NCBI RefSeq assembly: GCF_001870205.1 | Contig: NZ_CP017267.1 | Span: 1,104,501-1,168,500 of the forward strand | Direction of reading: 5' to 3' | Length of the DNA stretch: 64,000 nucleotides | Origin: Vagococcus teuberi | GTDB taxonomy: Bacteria; Bacillota; Bacilli; Lactobacillales; Vagococcaceae | Shown: piece by piece, positions 1 through 12,218 of the stretch | Numbering within the stretch: position 1 is the first letter of the stretch | Layout: each line of letters begins with the position of its first letter | The notes under the pieces: model-generated | Databases searched by the model: none | What the model was told of the DNA's origin: nothing | What the model saw: only the letters and a program-made list of their open reading frames with translations | Translations under genes and position numbers: made by a program

Positions 1-3
1 ATC

Positions 4-1100
4 TTGATGATACTACTAGCTGTTATTGGCGGCACTCTTTTTTATAGTCCTGCTAAGCAATATATTCAATTAAAAAAAGGAACCATCGACCATAGTAATG
101 TCGTGACATATAATGGACAAAAGATAAGAACAGAAGCCAATGCGACTGAACGTCTTACTTTACCTTCTGTTTATGGAAGTATTGAAGCTACACACCCTTC
201 TGTTGTAGCACTTGATAAACCGTTAGATGGATACAAATACTGGATGGCTGTAACACCTTATCCAAAAGGAAAAGCCATTTACGAAAATCCACATGTATTT
301 AAGTCAAACGATTTAGTTTCATGGATTCCAAATGAAGCAAACCCACTAGATGAACCAAAAAGCGAAAAATTTAACGATAATAATACACCGATGCAGTATG
401 ATTCTGATACGCATATTATTTATAATAAAAAAAGAATCAATTAGAGGTATTTTGGCGCTATGTTGATGATATCAATAAGAAATCAATCATTTACAAACGA
501 ACATCGGTGGATGGAAAAAATTGGACACCTAAAGACATAGTCTTTGATGGAACAAAACCAGGTGAAGACTGGGTATCACCTGTATTTATTAAAAATGATA
601 AGGGGTATAAAGTATGGTATGTTGCCCATGGATACAAAATTTGGACTAGAGATAGCCAAGATGGAAAGAAATGGAGCAATCCTATAGAAGTCAAGGTTCC
701 CTACGAAGAAAAAAATATGCATCATTGGCATTTAGATGTCCAAAAAACTGATTTAGGCTATGAGATGGTGGTTGTTGGGTTTAAATCAAATGGTGAATAC
801 AAATTATCTGATCGACATGTAATGAATGTGTATTATTCAAAATCAGAAGATAATAAAAAGTGGGACACTCTTAAACCCATTATCTTCCCTTCTGGTAAAC
901 GAGTTGGATTTGATGGAAAAGGGTTATATCGTAGCGCTATGTTGAAAGAAGGAAAAGATTATTATATCTTTTATAGTGGCATTGGGTATGATGATACTCG
1001 TGGTGTCGGTGTATCAACTGGAACAGATATCAATCACTTGAAAGGATTAAATCTATCTGATTACCAAGGAAAAATTAAATTAGATAACAAAACCGAGTAG
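4..1100 (+). pseudogene. Membrane-anchored beta-propeller (GH43/GH32-like fold) protein, frameshifted
   Basis: Two adjacent reading frames make one protein if a single base is added in the A7 run near 427-433. Before it the frame reads to ...YNKKRIN and stops at 444; after it the frame resumes as LEVFWRYVDD and runs to the TAG at 1098-1100. The N-terminus is one hydrophobic helix (about residues 1-15), so the protein is probably a signal-anchored surface protein. The rest has repeated WYV/YYS/W..D blades typical of five-bladed beta-propeller glycosidase-like proteins, which are often found near exopolysaccharide clusters. No catalytic residues were assigned and the substrate is unknown. The first codon may lie before the window, because the frame is open to base 1. 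The break is either a real pseudogene or a homopolymer sequencing error. Confidence 0.6.
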
Positions 1101-1117
1101 TTTTTCTACTCGGTTTT
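1089..1117. terminator. Bidirectional terminator shared by two convergent genes
   Basis: A perfect 12-bp stem (AAAACCGAGTAG / CTACTCGGTTTT) with a TTTTT loop. Each arm contains the stop codon of one of the two convergent genes, so both coding sequences end inside the hairpin, and both proteins end in KTE. The T-tract on each side comes from the arm itself. Confidence 0.85.
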
Positions 1118-1402
1118 AATACGCTTTTTCGTCCGCTTGTACTTTTCTTTATGTCCATCATACTCAATTTGTAAACTTAACAATTCAGAATAAACCCAGT
1201 CCATTGATTTGCTTGTAGCAAGTGATAACGAATAAATAAATGATACAGGGAGCGATTCGATACGTCGTTCTCTACTCACCCATGTGGCAATAGTTGATTG
1301 TGGGTATTGAAATTGTTCGCAAAATTCTAGTACAGTATAGTTTAAATGCTTAATAATAAATATATTGATAGGGTGAGGATAAACAAAAGTATTGGTAGTC
1401 AT
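1106..1402 (-). CDS. Small HTH-like hypothetical protein (98 aa)
   Basis: The product is not firmly recognised. The central part (about residues 25-75, VLEFCEQFQYPQSTIATWVSRERRIESLPVSFIYSLSLA) looks like a compact helix-turn-helix of the Cro/XRE or phage-repressor kind, in which 'QSTIATWVSRERRI' would be the recognition region. The C-terminus is strongly basic (KEKYKRTKKRIKTE). The start ATG at 1402 follows an AAGGAG-type site about ten bases upstream. It stands alone, convergent with the propeller gene. A DNA-binding role is inferred from the pattern only. Confidence 0.5.
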   Translation of the reverse strand: MTTNTFVYPHPINIFIIKHLNYTVLEFCEQFQYPQSTIATWVSRERRIESLPVSFIYSLSLATSKSMDWVYSELLSLQIEYDGHKEKYKRTKKRIKTE

Positions 1403-1472
1403 GGTGGGAAAACTCCTTTTTATTTTAATCTCATTTGCGATAATAGTTATCTCTTTGTTATATTATAATAAA

Positions 1473-1507
1473 AAACGACTAATTATCCTAATAATAATTA
1501 GTCGTTT
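1473..1507. terminator. Terminator of the psiE-yfbR operon
   Basis: A 14-bp perfect inverted repeat AAACGACTAATTAT / ATAATTAGTCGTTT lies just after the stop of the minus-strand HD-domain gene. On the minus strand a T-rich run follows it, as expected for a Rho-independent terminator. Confidence 0.8.
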
Positions 1508-1510
1508 GCT

Positions 1511-2140
1511 CTATAAATATTGATTTATCTGCAAAATAAATTCTTCTTTACCATAAAATGACTTATCCAAAAGCTCTGGAAAGATTTCTTCAAAAAAGTA
1601 AGTCACAGACGGGCGATGTTTATATTCTTGTATCGTTTGAACGGCTTCTAAAAACATTTCTTTATAAACCATTTCAGGATTATTTTTCACAATCTCTTCA
1701 AATGACTCATACAGTAAGTCAACTTTGTCAGCAATGGATAAAATCTCACCTTCGACAGTGTCGTCTTTGCCTTCAAATAATCGCCTGCGATAAATGTCTT
1801 GAAACTCTTCTGGAATTTCTTGTGAGATGAACTCATCCGTCATTTTCTCTTCAACAGTTTGCAACATGCCTCTTAACTCTTTATTGGCATATTTTACAGG
1901 TGTCTTAATATCACCGATAAATCGCTCAGTATAGTCATGATTTAATGCTTTTTCATAAAGACTTTTCCAATCAATCTCTACTCCATGATGCTCTTCAATA
2001 TCTCCTAAAACTTGTGCAATAGACGTAACACGATATGAATGAGCCGCTACTGTATGCTCTGTAAATTTAAAAAAACCAGGTGCACGCGTAATAGTTTCCA
2101 AATTATTAAGACCTAAAATAAAATCATTTAACCCCATCAT
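1511..2140 (-). CDS. YfbR-like HD-domain 5'-nucleotidase
   Basis: This is an HD-superfamily metal-dependent phosphohydrolase of the YfbR type; E. coli YfbR dephosphorylates deoxynucleoside 5'-monophosphates. The metal ligands are visible: His in AAHSYRV (about residue 34), His-Asp in LNHDYTE (about 68-69) and a late Asp in SIADKVDLLYESFEEI. The length, about 209 aa, fits the family. The frame can be opened from a TTG at 2155, but the ATG at 2140 (or 2137) directly after a GTAGGTGA stretch is the more likely start. The gene overlaps or nearly touches psiE upstream, so the two are probably co-transcribed. The exact substrate is not deducible. Confidence 0.8.
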   Translation of the reverse strand: MMGLNDFILGLNNLETITRAPGFFKFTEHTVAAHSYRVTSIAQVLGDIEEHHGVEIDWKSLYEKALNHDYTERFIGDIKTPVKYANKELRGMLQTVEEKMTDEFISQEIPEEFQDIYRRRLFEGKDDTVEGEILSIADKVDLLYESFEEIVKNNPEMVYKEMFLEAVQTIQEYKHRPSVTYFFEEIFPELLDKSFYGKEEFILQINQYL

Positions 2141-2157
2141 GTCACCTACTCTCAATA

Positions 2158-2565
2158 TTATTTATTTTTTCTGATTTTTTCTTTTGCTTTAATTAATTCA
2201 AGCAAGTAAAGCGTTAAAGTCAATGTTAAAATAGCAATCGTTAATAATAACGTTTGCCCTCCATTATTATGAACCACAAGTAATTGTCTTAGAATCGCAG
2301 TAATACTAATTAAAACAAGGTATTTTATCGGAACATTGTGTGCGTCTTCAATGTATTTAAGCGTCATGATAATAAACTCAAATAACATAAAGAAACCAAG
2401 GATATAATCAGCAATTGTGTCTATAGACCCCATCTTGTTTTGGATAAAAATTAATTTAAAGATATTAACTAAATCTAGTCCCATATATATTAAAATGAGT
2501 ATAGCTAAAATAGAAAGAAAGACATTCATCACAATACTAAGAAGCATTTTTAATTTTTCTTCCAT
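2158..2565 (-). CDS. psiE: PsiE family phosphate-starvation-inducible membrane protein
   Basis: A 135-aa integral membrane protein with four hydrophobic helices (about residues 8-35, 50-70, 80-97 and 103-125) and a lysine-rich C-terminus. The order of helices and motifs such as FEFIIMTLKYIEDAHNVPIKYLVLISITAILRQLL match the PsiE family. Its biochemical role is unknown; in E. coli it is induced by phosphate starvation. It is the first gene of a two-gene minus-strand unit with the HD-domain nucleotidase, which could link it to phosphate scavenging, but this is inference. Confidence 0.8.
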   Translation of the reverse strand: MEEKLKMLLSIVMNVFLSILAILILIYMGLDLVNIFKLIFIQNKMGSIDTIADYILGFFMLFEFIIMTLKYIEDAHNVPIKYLVLISITAILRQLLVVHNNGGQTLLLTIAILTLTLTLYLLELIKAKEKIRKNK

Positions 2566-2641
2566 AAACCCTCCTAAATCAAATAGTATATCTATTAAAT
2601 AATAAAGTTTCTAATATTGCAACTATTAAACTTTATAAAAA

Positions 2642-2665
2642 AACCTACGATTTGAATCGCAGGTT
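2642..2665. terminator. Terminator of the pyr operon
   Basis: A 10-bp hairpin (AACCTACGAT / ATCGCAGGTT, one G-U pair in RNA) with a 4-base loop, followed on the minus strand by seven T residues. It lies directly after pyrE, the last gene of the pyrimidine operon. Confidence 0.85.
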
Positions 2666-2672
2666 CATCTCA

Positions 2673-3292
2673 TTATTTCAACCAAGAAACTGGGTCTTTT
2701 TTCCATTCTTGTAATAATAGACGATCATCTTGTGAGATATAATCATTTTCTATCGCAACGTCGATTAATTCATCATAGTTCGTTAATGTATCAAATGGAA
2801 TGCCTGCTGCTTTGAGATTTTCTACACCACTTGGTAATTGATACGTAAAAATGGCAGCAACACCCAATACAGCTGCCCCTTCACGTTTAGCTGCTTGAGC
2901 AGCATCAATCACGCTACCACCTGTTGAAATCAAATCCTCAATAATAACCATTTTAGCACCATTATCAATACGTCCTTCGATTTGATTTTTCTTGCCGTGA
3001 TCTTTAGATTTTCCACGGATATAAACCATTGGTAAGCCAAGTTCTTCGGCAACCCATGCAGCATGCGGAATCCCTGCAGTGGCTGTTCCAGCGATCACTT
3101 CAACACTTGGGTAGTTTTCTTTAATTAAGTTCGCTAATCCTTTAGCGACCAATCTACGCACATCAGGATAGCTCATCGTTAAACGATTATCACAATAGAT
3201 TGGACTTTTAATCCCACTCGCCCATGTAAACGGCTCATTTGGACTTAAAGATACTGCTTTGATTGATAATAATTCTTTTGCAATTTGTTTCA

Positions 3293-3293
<1 letters not shown>
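2673..3293 (-). CDS. pyrE: Orotate phosphoribosyltransferase
   Basis: It transfers the phosphoribosyl group of PRPP to orotate, giving OMP, the fifth step of UMP synthesis. The 206-aa type I PRTase fold is clear: the PRPP-binding motif [12 protein letters not shown] is at about residues 115-126, the flexible catalytic loop [15 protein letters not shown] at about 92-106 and the [10 protein letters not shown] loop at about 68-77. The start ATG overlaps the pyrF stop (TAATG), so translation is coupled. It is the last gene of the pyr operon and is followed by a terminator. The cytosolic enzyme probably works as a dimer, as in the family. Confidence 0.97.
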
Positions 3294-5708
<2,415 letters not shown>

Positions 5709-5723
5709 ATTCAATCTCCTTTT

Positions 5724-8700
5724 TTATAATGATAATGCTGTAAAGCTTCTAGCTTCTAATACTTTAAGTATCGCTTCTGCCGTATCAAGGGACGTCATAA
5801 GCGGCACACCATTTTCAACAGAAAAACGTCTTATTCTAAAGCCATCTGATGCTTCTTTCTCACTATTACCTGTCGTATTAATAACTAAATTTACTCGTCC
5901 TGTTTTAATGCAGTCAATCACGTTATAATTTTTAGTATCTGCTATTTTTGCGACTGTTTCGACAATTAATCCATGATCTGTTAAGTACTTACTTGTTCCT
6001 TCAGTTGCTAACATGCCATACCCAATATCTGAGAATCGTTTGGCTAACGCTAGAGCTTCTTCTTTGCAATCATCCGAGATAGTAAACAAGACATTACCAT
6101 AATCAGGTAAATGCATACCACTTGCTTCAAATGCTTTGTAAAGAGCTTTTTCCATTGTACGATCTGTTCCCATGACTTCACCAGTTGATTTCATTTCTGG
6201 CCCTAATTGTGTATCCACTTCATGAAGTTTTGCAAATGAGAATACTGGTGCTTTCACATGAACCATTGGGCTTTCTTTATATAATCCTGGTTCATAACCA
6301 AACTCTTTCAATGTATGACCTAAAATTAATTGTGTCGCAAGTTTGGCCATTGGGATATCTGTTACTTTACTTAAGAAAGGAACTGTTCGGCTAGCACGGG
6401 GATTGACTTCGATCACGAAGACGTCTTCTCCTTGTGCGATAAACTGGATATTCATGATGCCTTTACAGTTCAACCCTTTAGCTAATTTTTGTGTGTAATC
6501 AACAATTTTATCAATCACTGGTTGGCTTATTGTTTGAGGTGGATAGACTGCCATCGAATCTCCTGAATGGACACCCGCACGCTCTATATGTTCCATTATA
6601 CCAGGTATTAATACATCTTCTCCATCACAAATTGCATCAACTTCACACTCTGTTCCAACAACATATCGGTCGATTAAAATTGGATGCTCTGGTGATGCTT
6701 TTACGGCTTCAACCATGTAACGTTTTAAGTCTTTTGTGCTCCAGACAATCTCCATCGCACGACCTCCTAAAACATAACTTGGTCTAACTAATACAGGATA
6801 GCCAATTCTTTCCGCAATTTTTATCGCGTCAGCTTCATTAGTCGCCGTTGCTCCTTCAGGTTGTGGAATGCCTAACTCTTGTAACGCTTGTTCAAACTTA
6901 TCACGATTTTCTGCTCTATCTAAATCTTCTAAGGTTGTTCCAATAATTGGAATACCGTGTTTCGTTAATCCTTCTGCTAAGTTAATCGCTGTTTGACCAC
7001 CAAACTGAACGATAACGCCTTTAGGTTGTTCTAACTCTACGATGTTAAGCACATCTTCTAATGTTAATGGCTCAAAGTATAGTTTATCTGAAATTGAGAA
7101 GTCAGTTGATACAGTTTCTGGATTACTATTGATAATAATCGCTTCATAGCCTTGTTCTTGAATGGCTTTAACCGAGTGAACTGTCGCATAATCAAATTCT
7201 ACCCCTTGACCGATACGAATTGGACCAGATCCAAGTACAATCACTGATTCTTTATCTGTTCTTTCGCTTTCGTTTTCTTCTTCATATGTACTATAGAAAT
7301 ATGGGGTTTCTGAAGCAAATTCTCCAGCACATGTGTCCACCATTTTATAAACTGGTAAAATCTTATTCTCAGTTCTGATATTTTTTACGTCTTCTGCTGT
7401 CATATTCCATAATCTGGCTATCACAACATCTGCAATACCATAACGTTTTGCTTCTTTTAATACCCCGATATCGTTTGGGTTGTTTGACAATGCATCTTCT
7501 AATTCAATGATTCGTTTGATTTTATCTAAGAAGAAAATGTCAATTTTTGTAAACTGAGCAATATCTTGAATCATCATGCCTCGTCTAATACCTTCTGCGA
7601 CTCTGAATAAACGGTCATCTTTTGCTTCAACCATTTGTTTGATTAACTCATCATCTGACAGGTCTTTTGATTCTTCTGAGTCGATATGATGTAACCCAAT
7701 CTCTAAAGATCTCACCGCTTTTAATAATGATTCTTCAATCGTACGACCTAGCGCCATAACTTCTCCAGTTGCTTTCATTTGGGTACTTAATAATCTATCT
7801 CCATGTTCAAACTTATCAAATGCCCAACGTGGAATTTTTGATACGACGTAATCTAATGCTGGTTCAAACATCGCATACGTTGTTTGCGTCACTGGATTTT
7901 TCATTTCATCAAGTGTTAAACCGACCGCTATTTTCGCGGCAATTTTTGCAATCGGGAATCCTGTTGCTTTACTTGCTAACGCTGATGAGCGACTCACTCG
8001 AGGATTTACCTCAATGACATAATAGTCATAACTATCTGGGTTTAAGGCTAACTGAACATTACATCCCCCTTCAATTTCAAGGGCTTTAATAATTTTTAGT
8101 GACGCATCTCTTAATAGCTGAACTTCAACATCAGATAATGTTTGGCAAGGGGCAAATACGATTGAGTCTCCCGTATGAATTCCCACTGGGTCAAAGTTTT
8201 CCATGTGACACACCACAATCGCTTGATTATTTTTATCTCGCATCACTTCAAATTCGATTTCTTTGTAGCCAGCAATACTTTTTTCGATTAAACATTGGTC
8301 AACAGGAGAAAGGCTGATACCATTTTTTGTAATCGCAATTAATGACTCTTCATCATCACACATTCCCCCACCTGTTCCACCTAACGTAAACGCTGGACGA
8401 ACAATAAGAGGATAGCCTATTTTCTTACCAAATTCTACCGCTTCTTCTACCGTATGAACAATCACACTTTCTGGGATTGGCTCGTTTAACTCTTCCATTA
8501 ATTGTTTAAATAAATCTCTATCTTCTGCTTGGTCGATTGCGCTGATTTTAGTTCCTAAGAGTTCAATCCCTAATTCTGCTAAAATCCCTTTGTCATTTAA
8601 CTCAATCGCCATGTTTAATCCTGTTTGACCGCCAAGTGTTGGAAGGATAGCATCTGGGCGTTCTTTTCTTAATACCTTTGTGACAAATTCTAATGTGATA

Positions 8701-8903
8701 GGCTCGATATAAACTTTATCAGCAATGTCTTTGTCTGTCATAATTGTCGCGGGGTTTGAGTTGATTAATACTACCTCATAACCTTCTTCTTTTAAGGCTA
8801 AACATGCTTGTGTACCGGCATAGTCAAATTCAGCTGCTTGTCCGATGATAATTGGTCCTGAACCAATCACTAATATTTTTTTTATATCGTCTCTTTTAGG
8901 CAT
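5724..8903 (-). CDS. carB: Carbamoyl-phosphate synthase, large subunit
   Basis: It makes carbamoyl phosphate from bicarbonate, ammonia supplied by CarA, and two ATP. The 1059-aa protein shows the internal duplication of the family: two ATP-grasp halves, each starting with a [14 protein letters not shown] / [14 protein letters not shown] motif (about residues 8 and 555), two FGGQT/LGGQT motifs, and a C-terminal MGS-like allosteric domain (about 930-1059). Length is typical of Firmicutes. Its ATG overlaps the carA stop by eight bases. Because the genes sit in the pyr operon, this is the pyrimidine-dedicated or only copy; a second arginine-linked copy elsewhere cannot be excluded. Confidence 0.97.
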   Translation of the reverse strand: MPKRDDIKKILVIGSGPIIIGQAAEFDYAGTQACLALKEEGYEVVLINSNPATIMTDKDIADKVYIEPITLEFVTKVLRKERPDAILPTLGGQTGLNMAIELNDKGILAELGIELLGTKISAIDQAEDRDLFKQLMEELNEPIPESVIVHTVEEAVEFGKKIGYPLIVRPAFTLGGTGGGMCDDEESLIAITKNGISLSPVDQCLIEKSIAGYKEIEFEVMRDKNNQAIVVCHMENFDPVGIHTGDSIVFAPCQTLSDVEVQLLRDASLKIIKALEIEGGCNVQLALNPDSYDYYVIEVNPRVSRSSALASKATGFPIAKIAAKIAVGLTLDEMKNPVTQTTYAMFEPALDYVVSKIPRWAFDKFEHGDRLLSTQMKATGEVMALGRTIEESLLKAVRSLEIGLHHIDSEESKDLSDDELIKQMVEAKDDRLFRVAEGIRRGMMIQDIAQFTKIDIFFLDKIKRIIELEDALSNNPNDIGVLKEAKRYGIADVVIARLWNMTAEDVKNIRTENKILPVYKMVDTCAGEFASETPYFYSTYEEENESERTDKESVIVLGSGPIRIGQGVEFDYATVHSVKAIQEQGYEAIIINSNPETVSTDFSISDKLYFEPLTLEDVLNIVELEQPKGVIVQFGGQTAINLAEGLTKHGIPIIGTTLEDLDRAENRDKFEQALQELGIPQPEGATATNEADAIKIAERIGYPVLVRPSYVLGGRAMEIVWSTKDLKRYMVEAVKASPEHPILIDRYVVGTECEVDAICDGEDVLIPGIMEHIERAGVHSGDSMAVYPPQTISQPVIDKIVDYTQKLAKGLNCKGIMNIQFIAQGEDVFVIEVNPRASRTVPFLSKVTDIPMAKLATQLILGHTLKEFGYEPGLYKESPMVHVKAPVFSFAKLHEVDTQLGPEMKSTGEVMGTDRTMEKALYKAFEASGMHLPDYGNVLFTISDDCKEEALALAKRFSDIGYGMLATEGTSKYLTDHGLIVETVAKIADTKNYNVIDCIKTGRVNLVINTTGNSEKEASDGFRIRRFSVENGVPLMTSLDTAEAILKVLEARSFTALSL

Positions 8904-9978
8904 GTTTATTCCCCCAGTTTTCCATTAATTCAATAAACTCGTCAAAAATCGATTCAGCATCATGTGGCCCAGGTGCAGCATCTGGATGAAATTGCACTGA
9001 AAAGGCTGGATGATTTTTATGTTTAACCCCTTCAACTGATCCGTCATTAATATCAACGTGAGTTAACATTAATTCTGTTGTATCTAAACTATCAAGTGAC
9101 ACGGCATACCCGTGATTTTGAGAGGTGAAGTACACTGAGTCAGAGGCAATCTCTCTGACAGCATGATTTCCGCCACGATGTCCAAAACGCATTTTATAAG
9201 TATCTGCTCCATTAGCTAAACTTAATAACTGATGTCCTAGACAAATACCAAAAATTGGGACAACCCCTTGAATTTTTAAAATCGTTTTTAACGCGAGTGG
9301 TAAATCTTTTGGATTTCCTGGTCCATTTGATAGCATCACGCCATCAGGTCGATAAGATAAAATCTCTTTTGCAGTTGTGTCATAAGGAACAACTGTAATA
9401 TGACAATCGCGTTTGATTAATTCTCTTAATATACTTTGCTTCATGCCAAAATCAATAATCACCACGTTTGCACCCGTTCCTGGAATGCTATAAGGTTTAG
9501 TAGTTGAAACAGCCTGGACTTGTGTTGACGGTAAAACAGTCGCTCTTAATTGGTCGTAAGCATGGTTTATGTCAGACACAACATCTATAATGCTTGCCTT
9601 CATTGCCCCTTTTTCACGAATTTTTTTCGTTAACGCACGAGTGTCAATCCCGCTGATTCCTGGAACACCTTTTCGTTTCAAGAATTCATCTAATGTTGCT
9701 TGTGAGCGCCAGTTTGATGCCACTCTAGCGACATCTCTGACCACAACAGCAGAACAAGCTGGAGACATAGATTCAAAATCATCACGATTTATTCCATAAT
9801 TTCCAATTGTTGGATAAGTGAATAATAATATTTGCCCTTTAAAACTTGGATCCGTCATCATCTCTTGGTACCCACTCATTCCTGTTGTAAATACTAACTC
9901 ACCAGTAGCAGAATTTGGCGCACCAAATCCTTCTCCTTCATAACACGTTCCATCTTCTAAGATTAACAATCGCTTCAT
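8896..9978 (-). CDS. carA: Carbamoyl-phosphate synthase, small (glutaminase) subunit
   Basis: It hydrolyses glutamine and channels ammonia to CarB. The N-terminal CPSase domain (about residues 1-140, [15 protein letters not shown]) is followed by a class I glutamine amidotransferase domain with the nucleophile Cys in [13 protein letters not shown] (about 240-252) and the His-X-Glu/Asp end in [13 protein letters not shown] (about 329-341). At 360 aa it is full length. It lies four bases after pyrC and overlaps carB, so the two subunits are made together. Confidence 0.97.
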   Translation of the reverse strand: MKRLLILEDGTCYEGEGFGAPNSATGELVFTTGMSGYQEMMTDPSFKGQILLFTYPTIGNYGINRDDFESMSPACSAVVVRDVARVASNWRSQATLDEFLKRKGVPGISGIDTRALTKKIREKGAMKASIIDVVSDINHAYDQLRATVLPSTQVQAVSTTKPYSIPGTGANVVIIDFGMKQSILRELIKRDCHITVVPYDTTAKEILSYRPDGVMLSNGPGNPKDLPLALKTILKIQGVVPIFGICLGHQLLSLANGADTYKMRFGHRGGNHAVREIASDSVYFTSQNHGYAVSLDSLDTTELMLTHVDINDGSVEGVKHKNHPAFSVQFHPDAAPGPHDAESIFDEFIELMENWGNKHA

Positions 9979-9982
9979 TTAC

Positions 9983-11266
9983 TTACGCCTCCTTTTTATT
10001 CCAAACCAATTTCCCTTTTACAAAGGTATATAATGTGTCTCCAACAACTTTTTCTCCACTAAATGGCGTATTATGTGATTTTGAAACAAACTCTTCAGGT
10101 ATGACCACTTCTTCATCTAAGTCAAAGATGGCAATATCTGCATCTGCCCCAATGTTTAATGAGCCTGTTTCTAAATTAAATAGTTTTGATGGTGCTTCTG
10201 TCATCCAATACACAACTTGCTTTAGTGTAAAACGATTTGTTTTAACAAAGTGCGTGTACATTAAAGCAAAGGCTGTTTCACTTCCCACGATTCCAAATGG
10301 TGAATCAATCATGCTTTGATTTTTTTCTTCGTGTCCATGTGGTGCATGGTCTGTAGCGATACAATCAATCGTTCCATCCAGTAATCCATCGATTAATGCT
10401 TGTTGATCATCAGTCGCTCTTAGTGGCGGATTCATTTTAAAGTAACCATGATCATGTGTGATATCACAATCTGTCATGATTAAATGATGCGGACACACTT
10501 CACACGTCACATGAATACCATGTTTTTTCGCTTGTCTGATGACTTCAACACTTTCTTTGGTTGAAACATGACAGACATGATAATGAACGCCTGTTTCTTT
10601 TGCTAATAACACGTCCCTAGCAATTTGTGATGATTCAGTCGCACTCATAATACCAGGTAAGCCTAACTCTTTTGATTTCTCACCTAAATGCATCACGCCA
10701 CCAAATAATAAACTCTCATCTTCAGTGTGGGCCACAATCGCCATATCAAGTGCTGCTGCTTCTTTCATTGCTTCGTACATGACTCCAGCAGTTTGCACAC
10801 CCACACCATCATTTGTAAAAGCAAATGCACCAGCTTTTTTTAATCCAGCAAAGTCAACTAACTTTTCTGTGTTTAATTCTTTTGTAATAGGTGCATATTG
10901 TAAGATGTTTACCACGCTATCTTTTTCGATTCGTTGATACATGTCCGTCAAACGCTCTGGTGTATCTGGCACTGGGTTAAGGTTTGGCATGGCGCACACT
11001 GTGGTAAACCCACCTTTAGCCGCTGAACGACTACCTGTTTCGATTGTTTCTTTGTATTCAAATCCAGGCTCTCTAAAATGCACATGAACATCAACTAATC
11101 CTGGTGTTATCAATCCGTTTTTTGCATCAATAACTTGTTCAAAACTCTCTGCTGTTTCAGTAAATTGACCAAGCCCTTTGATTTTCCCTTCTTCAATCCA
11201 TACATCGACAGGAATCAATTGATTTCTACTTGTAACCACTCGGCCATTTTTAATTAATGTTTTCAT
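9983..11266 (-). CDS. pyrC: Dihydroorotase (class I)
   Basis: It closes the ring of carbamoyl aspartate to dihydroorotate. It is an amidohydrolase with the metal-binding HVHFREPGFEYKE near residue 60, further metal-ligand histidines in AHTEDE and HYHVCHVST, and DHAPHG near residue 305, all typical of the ~427-aa Firmicutes enzyme. The frame opens at 11272 with ATG-AAC-ATG; the AGGAGG site lies directly against the first ATG, so the second ATG at 11266 is the better start. It sits between pyrB and carA in the operon. Confidence 0.96.
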   Translation of the reverse strand: MKTLIKNGRVVTSRNQLIPVDVWIEEGKIKGLGQFTETAESFEQVIDAKNGLITPGLVDVHVHFREPGFEYKETIETGSRSAAKGGFTTVCAMPNLNPVPDTPERLTDMYQRIEKDSVVNILQYAPITKELNTEKLVDFAGLKKAGAFAFTNDGVGVQTAGVMYEAMKEAAALDMAIVAHTEDESLLFGGVMHLGEKSKELGLPGIMSATESSQIARDVLLAKETGVHYHVCHVSTKESVEVIRQAKKHGIHVTCEVCPHHLIMTDCDITHDHGYFKMNPPLRATDDQQALIDGLLDGTIDCIATDHAPHGHEEKNQSMIDSPFGIVGSETAFALMYTHFVKTNRFTLKQVVYWMTEAPSKLFNLETGSLNIGADADIAIFDLDEEVVIPEEFVSKSHNTPFSGEKVVGDTLYTFVKGKLVWNKKEA

Positions 11267-11276
11267 GTTCATCCTC

Positions 11277-12203
11277 CTAAGATTTTCCTTGTAAAATGGC
11301 TTCTAATATTGCCATTCTCATAAATACACCATTGGTCATCTGTTGCGTGATGCGTGATTGATACCCTTCGACTAACTCATCAGCTAGCTCGACATCACGA
11401 TTGACCGGAGCGGGGTGCATGATAATCGCTTTTTCTTTCATTTTGGTTGCACGTTCATTTGTTAAACCATGTTGTTGGTGATACTCTTCTTTTGAAAAAC
11501 TATCCCCTTCATCGTGACGCTCATGTTGCACACGTAACATCATCATCACGTCTACTTTATCTAATACGTCATCTATTGGTAAGTAAGTCCCGTATGCTTC
11601 ATATTTCTTGTTGTACCATTCTTCTGGTCCACAGAAATAAAGATTGGCTCCCAGACGTTTTAACATCTTCATGTTTGAGTTGGCCACACGAGAATGCGTT
11701 AAATCGCCACAGATTGCAATATTTAAATTGTCAAAATGTCCGAACTCTTCATATATAGTCAATAAGTCAAGTAGACACTGTGTTGGGTGATTACCACTAC
11801 CGTCTCCTCCGTTGATGATGGATGTCGTGATTGTTTTACTTTGAATTAACTCATTGTAATAATCTTCTTCCCAGTGACGAATCACACACGCATGCACACC
11901 GATTGCTGACATCGTCAACACAGTGTCATATAACGATTCACCTTTTGATACTGAACTTGTTTTTGCATCAAATTCTATTACATCGATGCCCATTTTTTTC
12001 TCTGCGACTTCAAAACTCTTATGTGTTCTTGTGCTGTTTTCAAAGAATAGATTAGCAACAAAATATTGTTGATTTGGTAATTGAGATTTTTCTCCGTGTT
12101 TAAACTGCTGTGCACGTTTAATTAATCCCATCACTTCTTGATCACTTAATGATTCTGCAGTTAGTAAATGTTTTAAACTAATTCTCTCCGATGTAATAAT
12201 CAT
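11277..12203 (-). CDS. pyrB: Aspartate carbamoyltransferase, catalytic subunit
   Basis: It joins carbamoyl phosphate and aspartate, the committed step of the pathway. The carbamoyl-phosphate site [13 protein letters not shown] (STRTH) is near residues 53-65, and [15 protein letters not shown] near 132-146 is the second family signature. The 308-aa length and the absence of pyrI fit the unregulated trimeric enzyme of Gram-positive bacteria. A strong AAGGAGAGG site precedes the ATG. Only 15 bases separate it from uraA, so the third attenuator found at this position in Bacillus subtilis is absent here. Confidence 0.97.
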   Translation of the reverse strand: MIITSERISLKHLLTAESLSDQEVMGLIKRAQQFKHGEKSQLPNQQYFVANLFFENSTRTHKSFEVAEKKMGIDVIEFDAKTSSVSKGESLYDTVLTMSAIGVHACVIRHWEEDYYNELIQSKTITTSIINGGDGSGNHPTQCLLDLLTIYEEFGHFDNLNIAICGDLTHSRVANSNMKMLKRLGANLYFCGPEEWYNKKYEAYGTYLPIDDVLDKVDVMMMLRVQHERHDEGDSFSKEEYHQQHGLTNERATKMKEKAIIMHPAPVNRDVELADELVEGYQSRITQQMTNGVFMRMAILEAILQGKS

Positions 12204-12218
12204 TTGAGCCTCTCCTTT

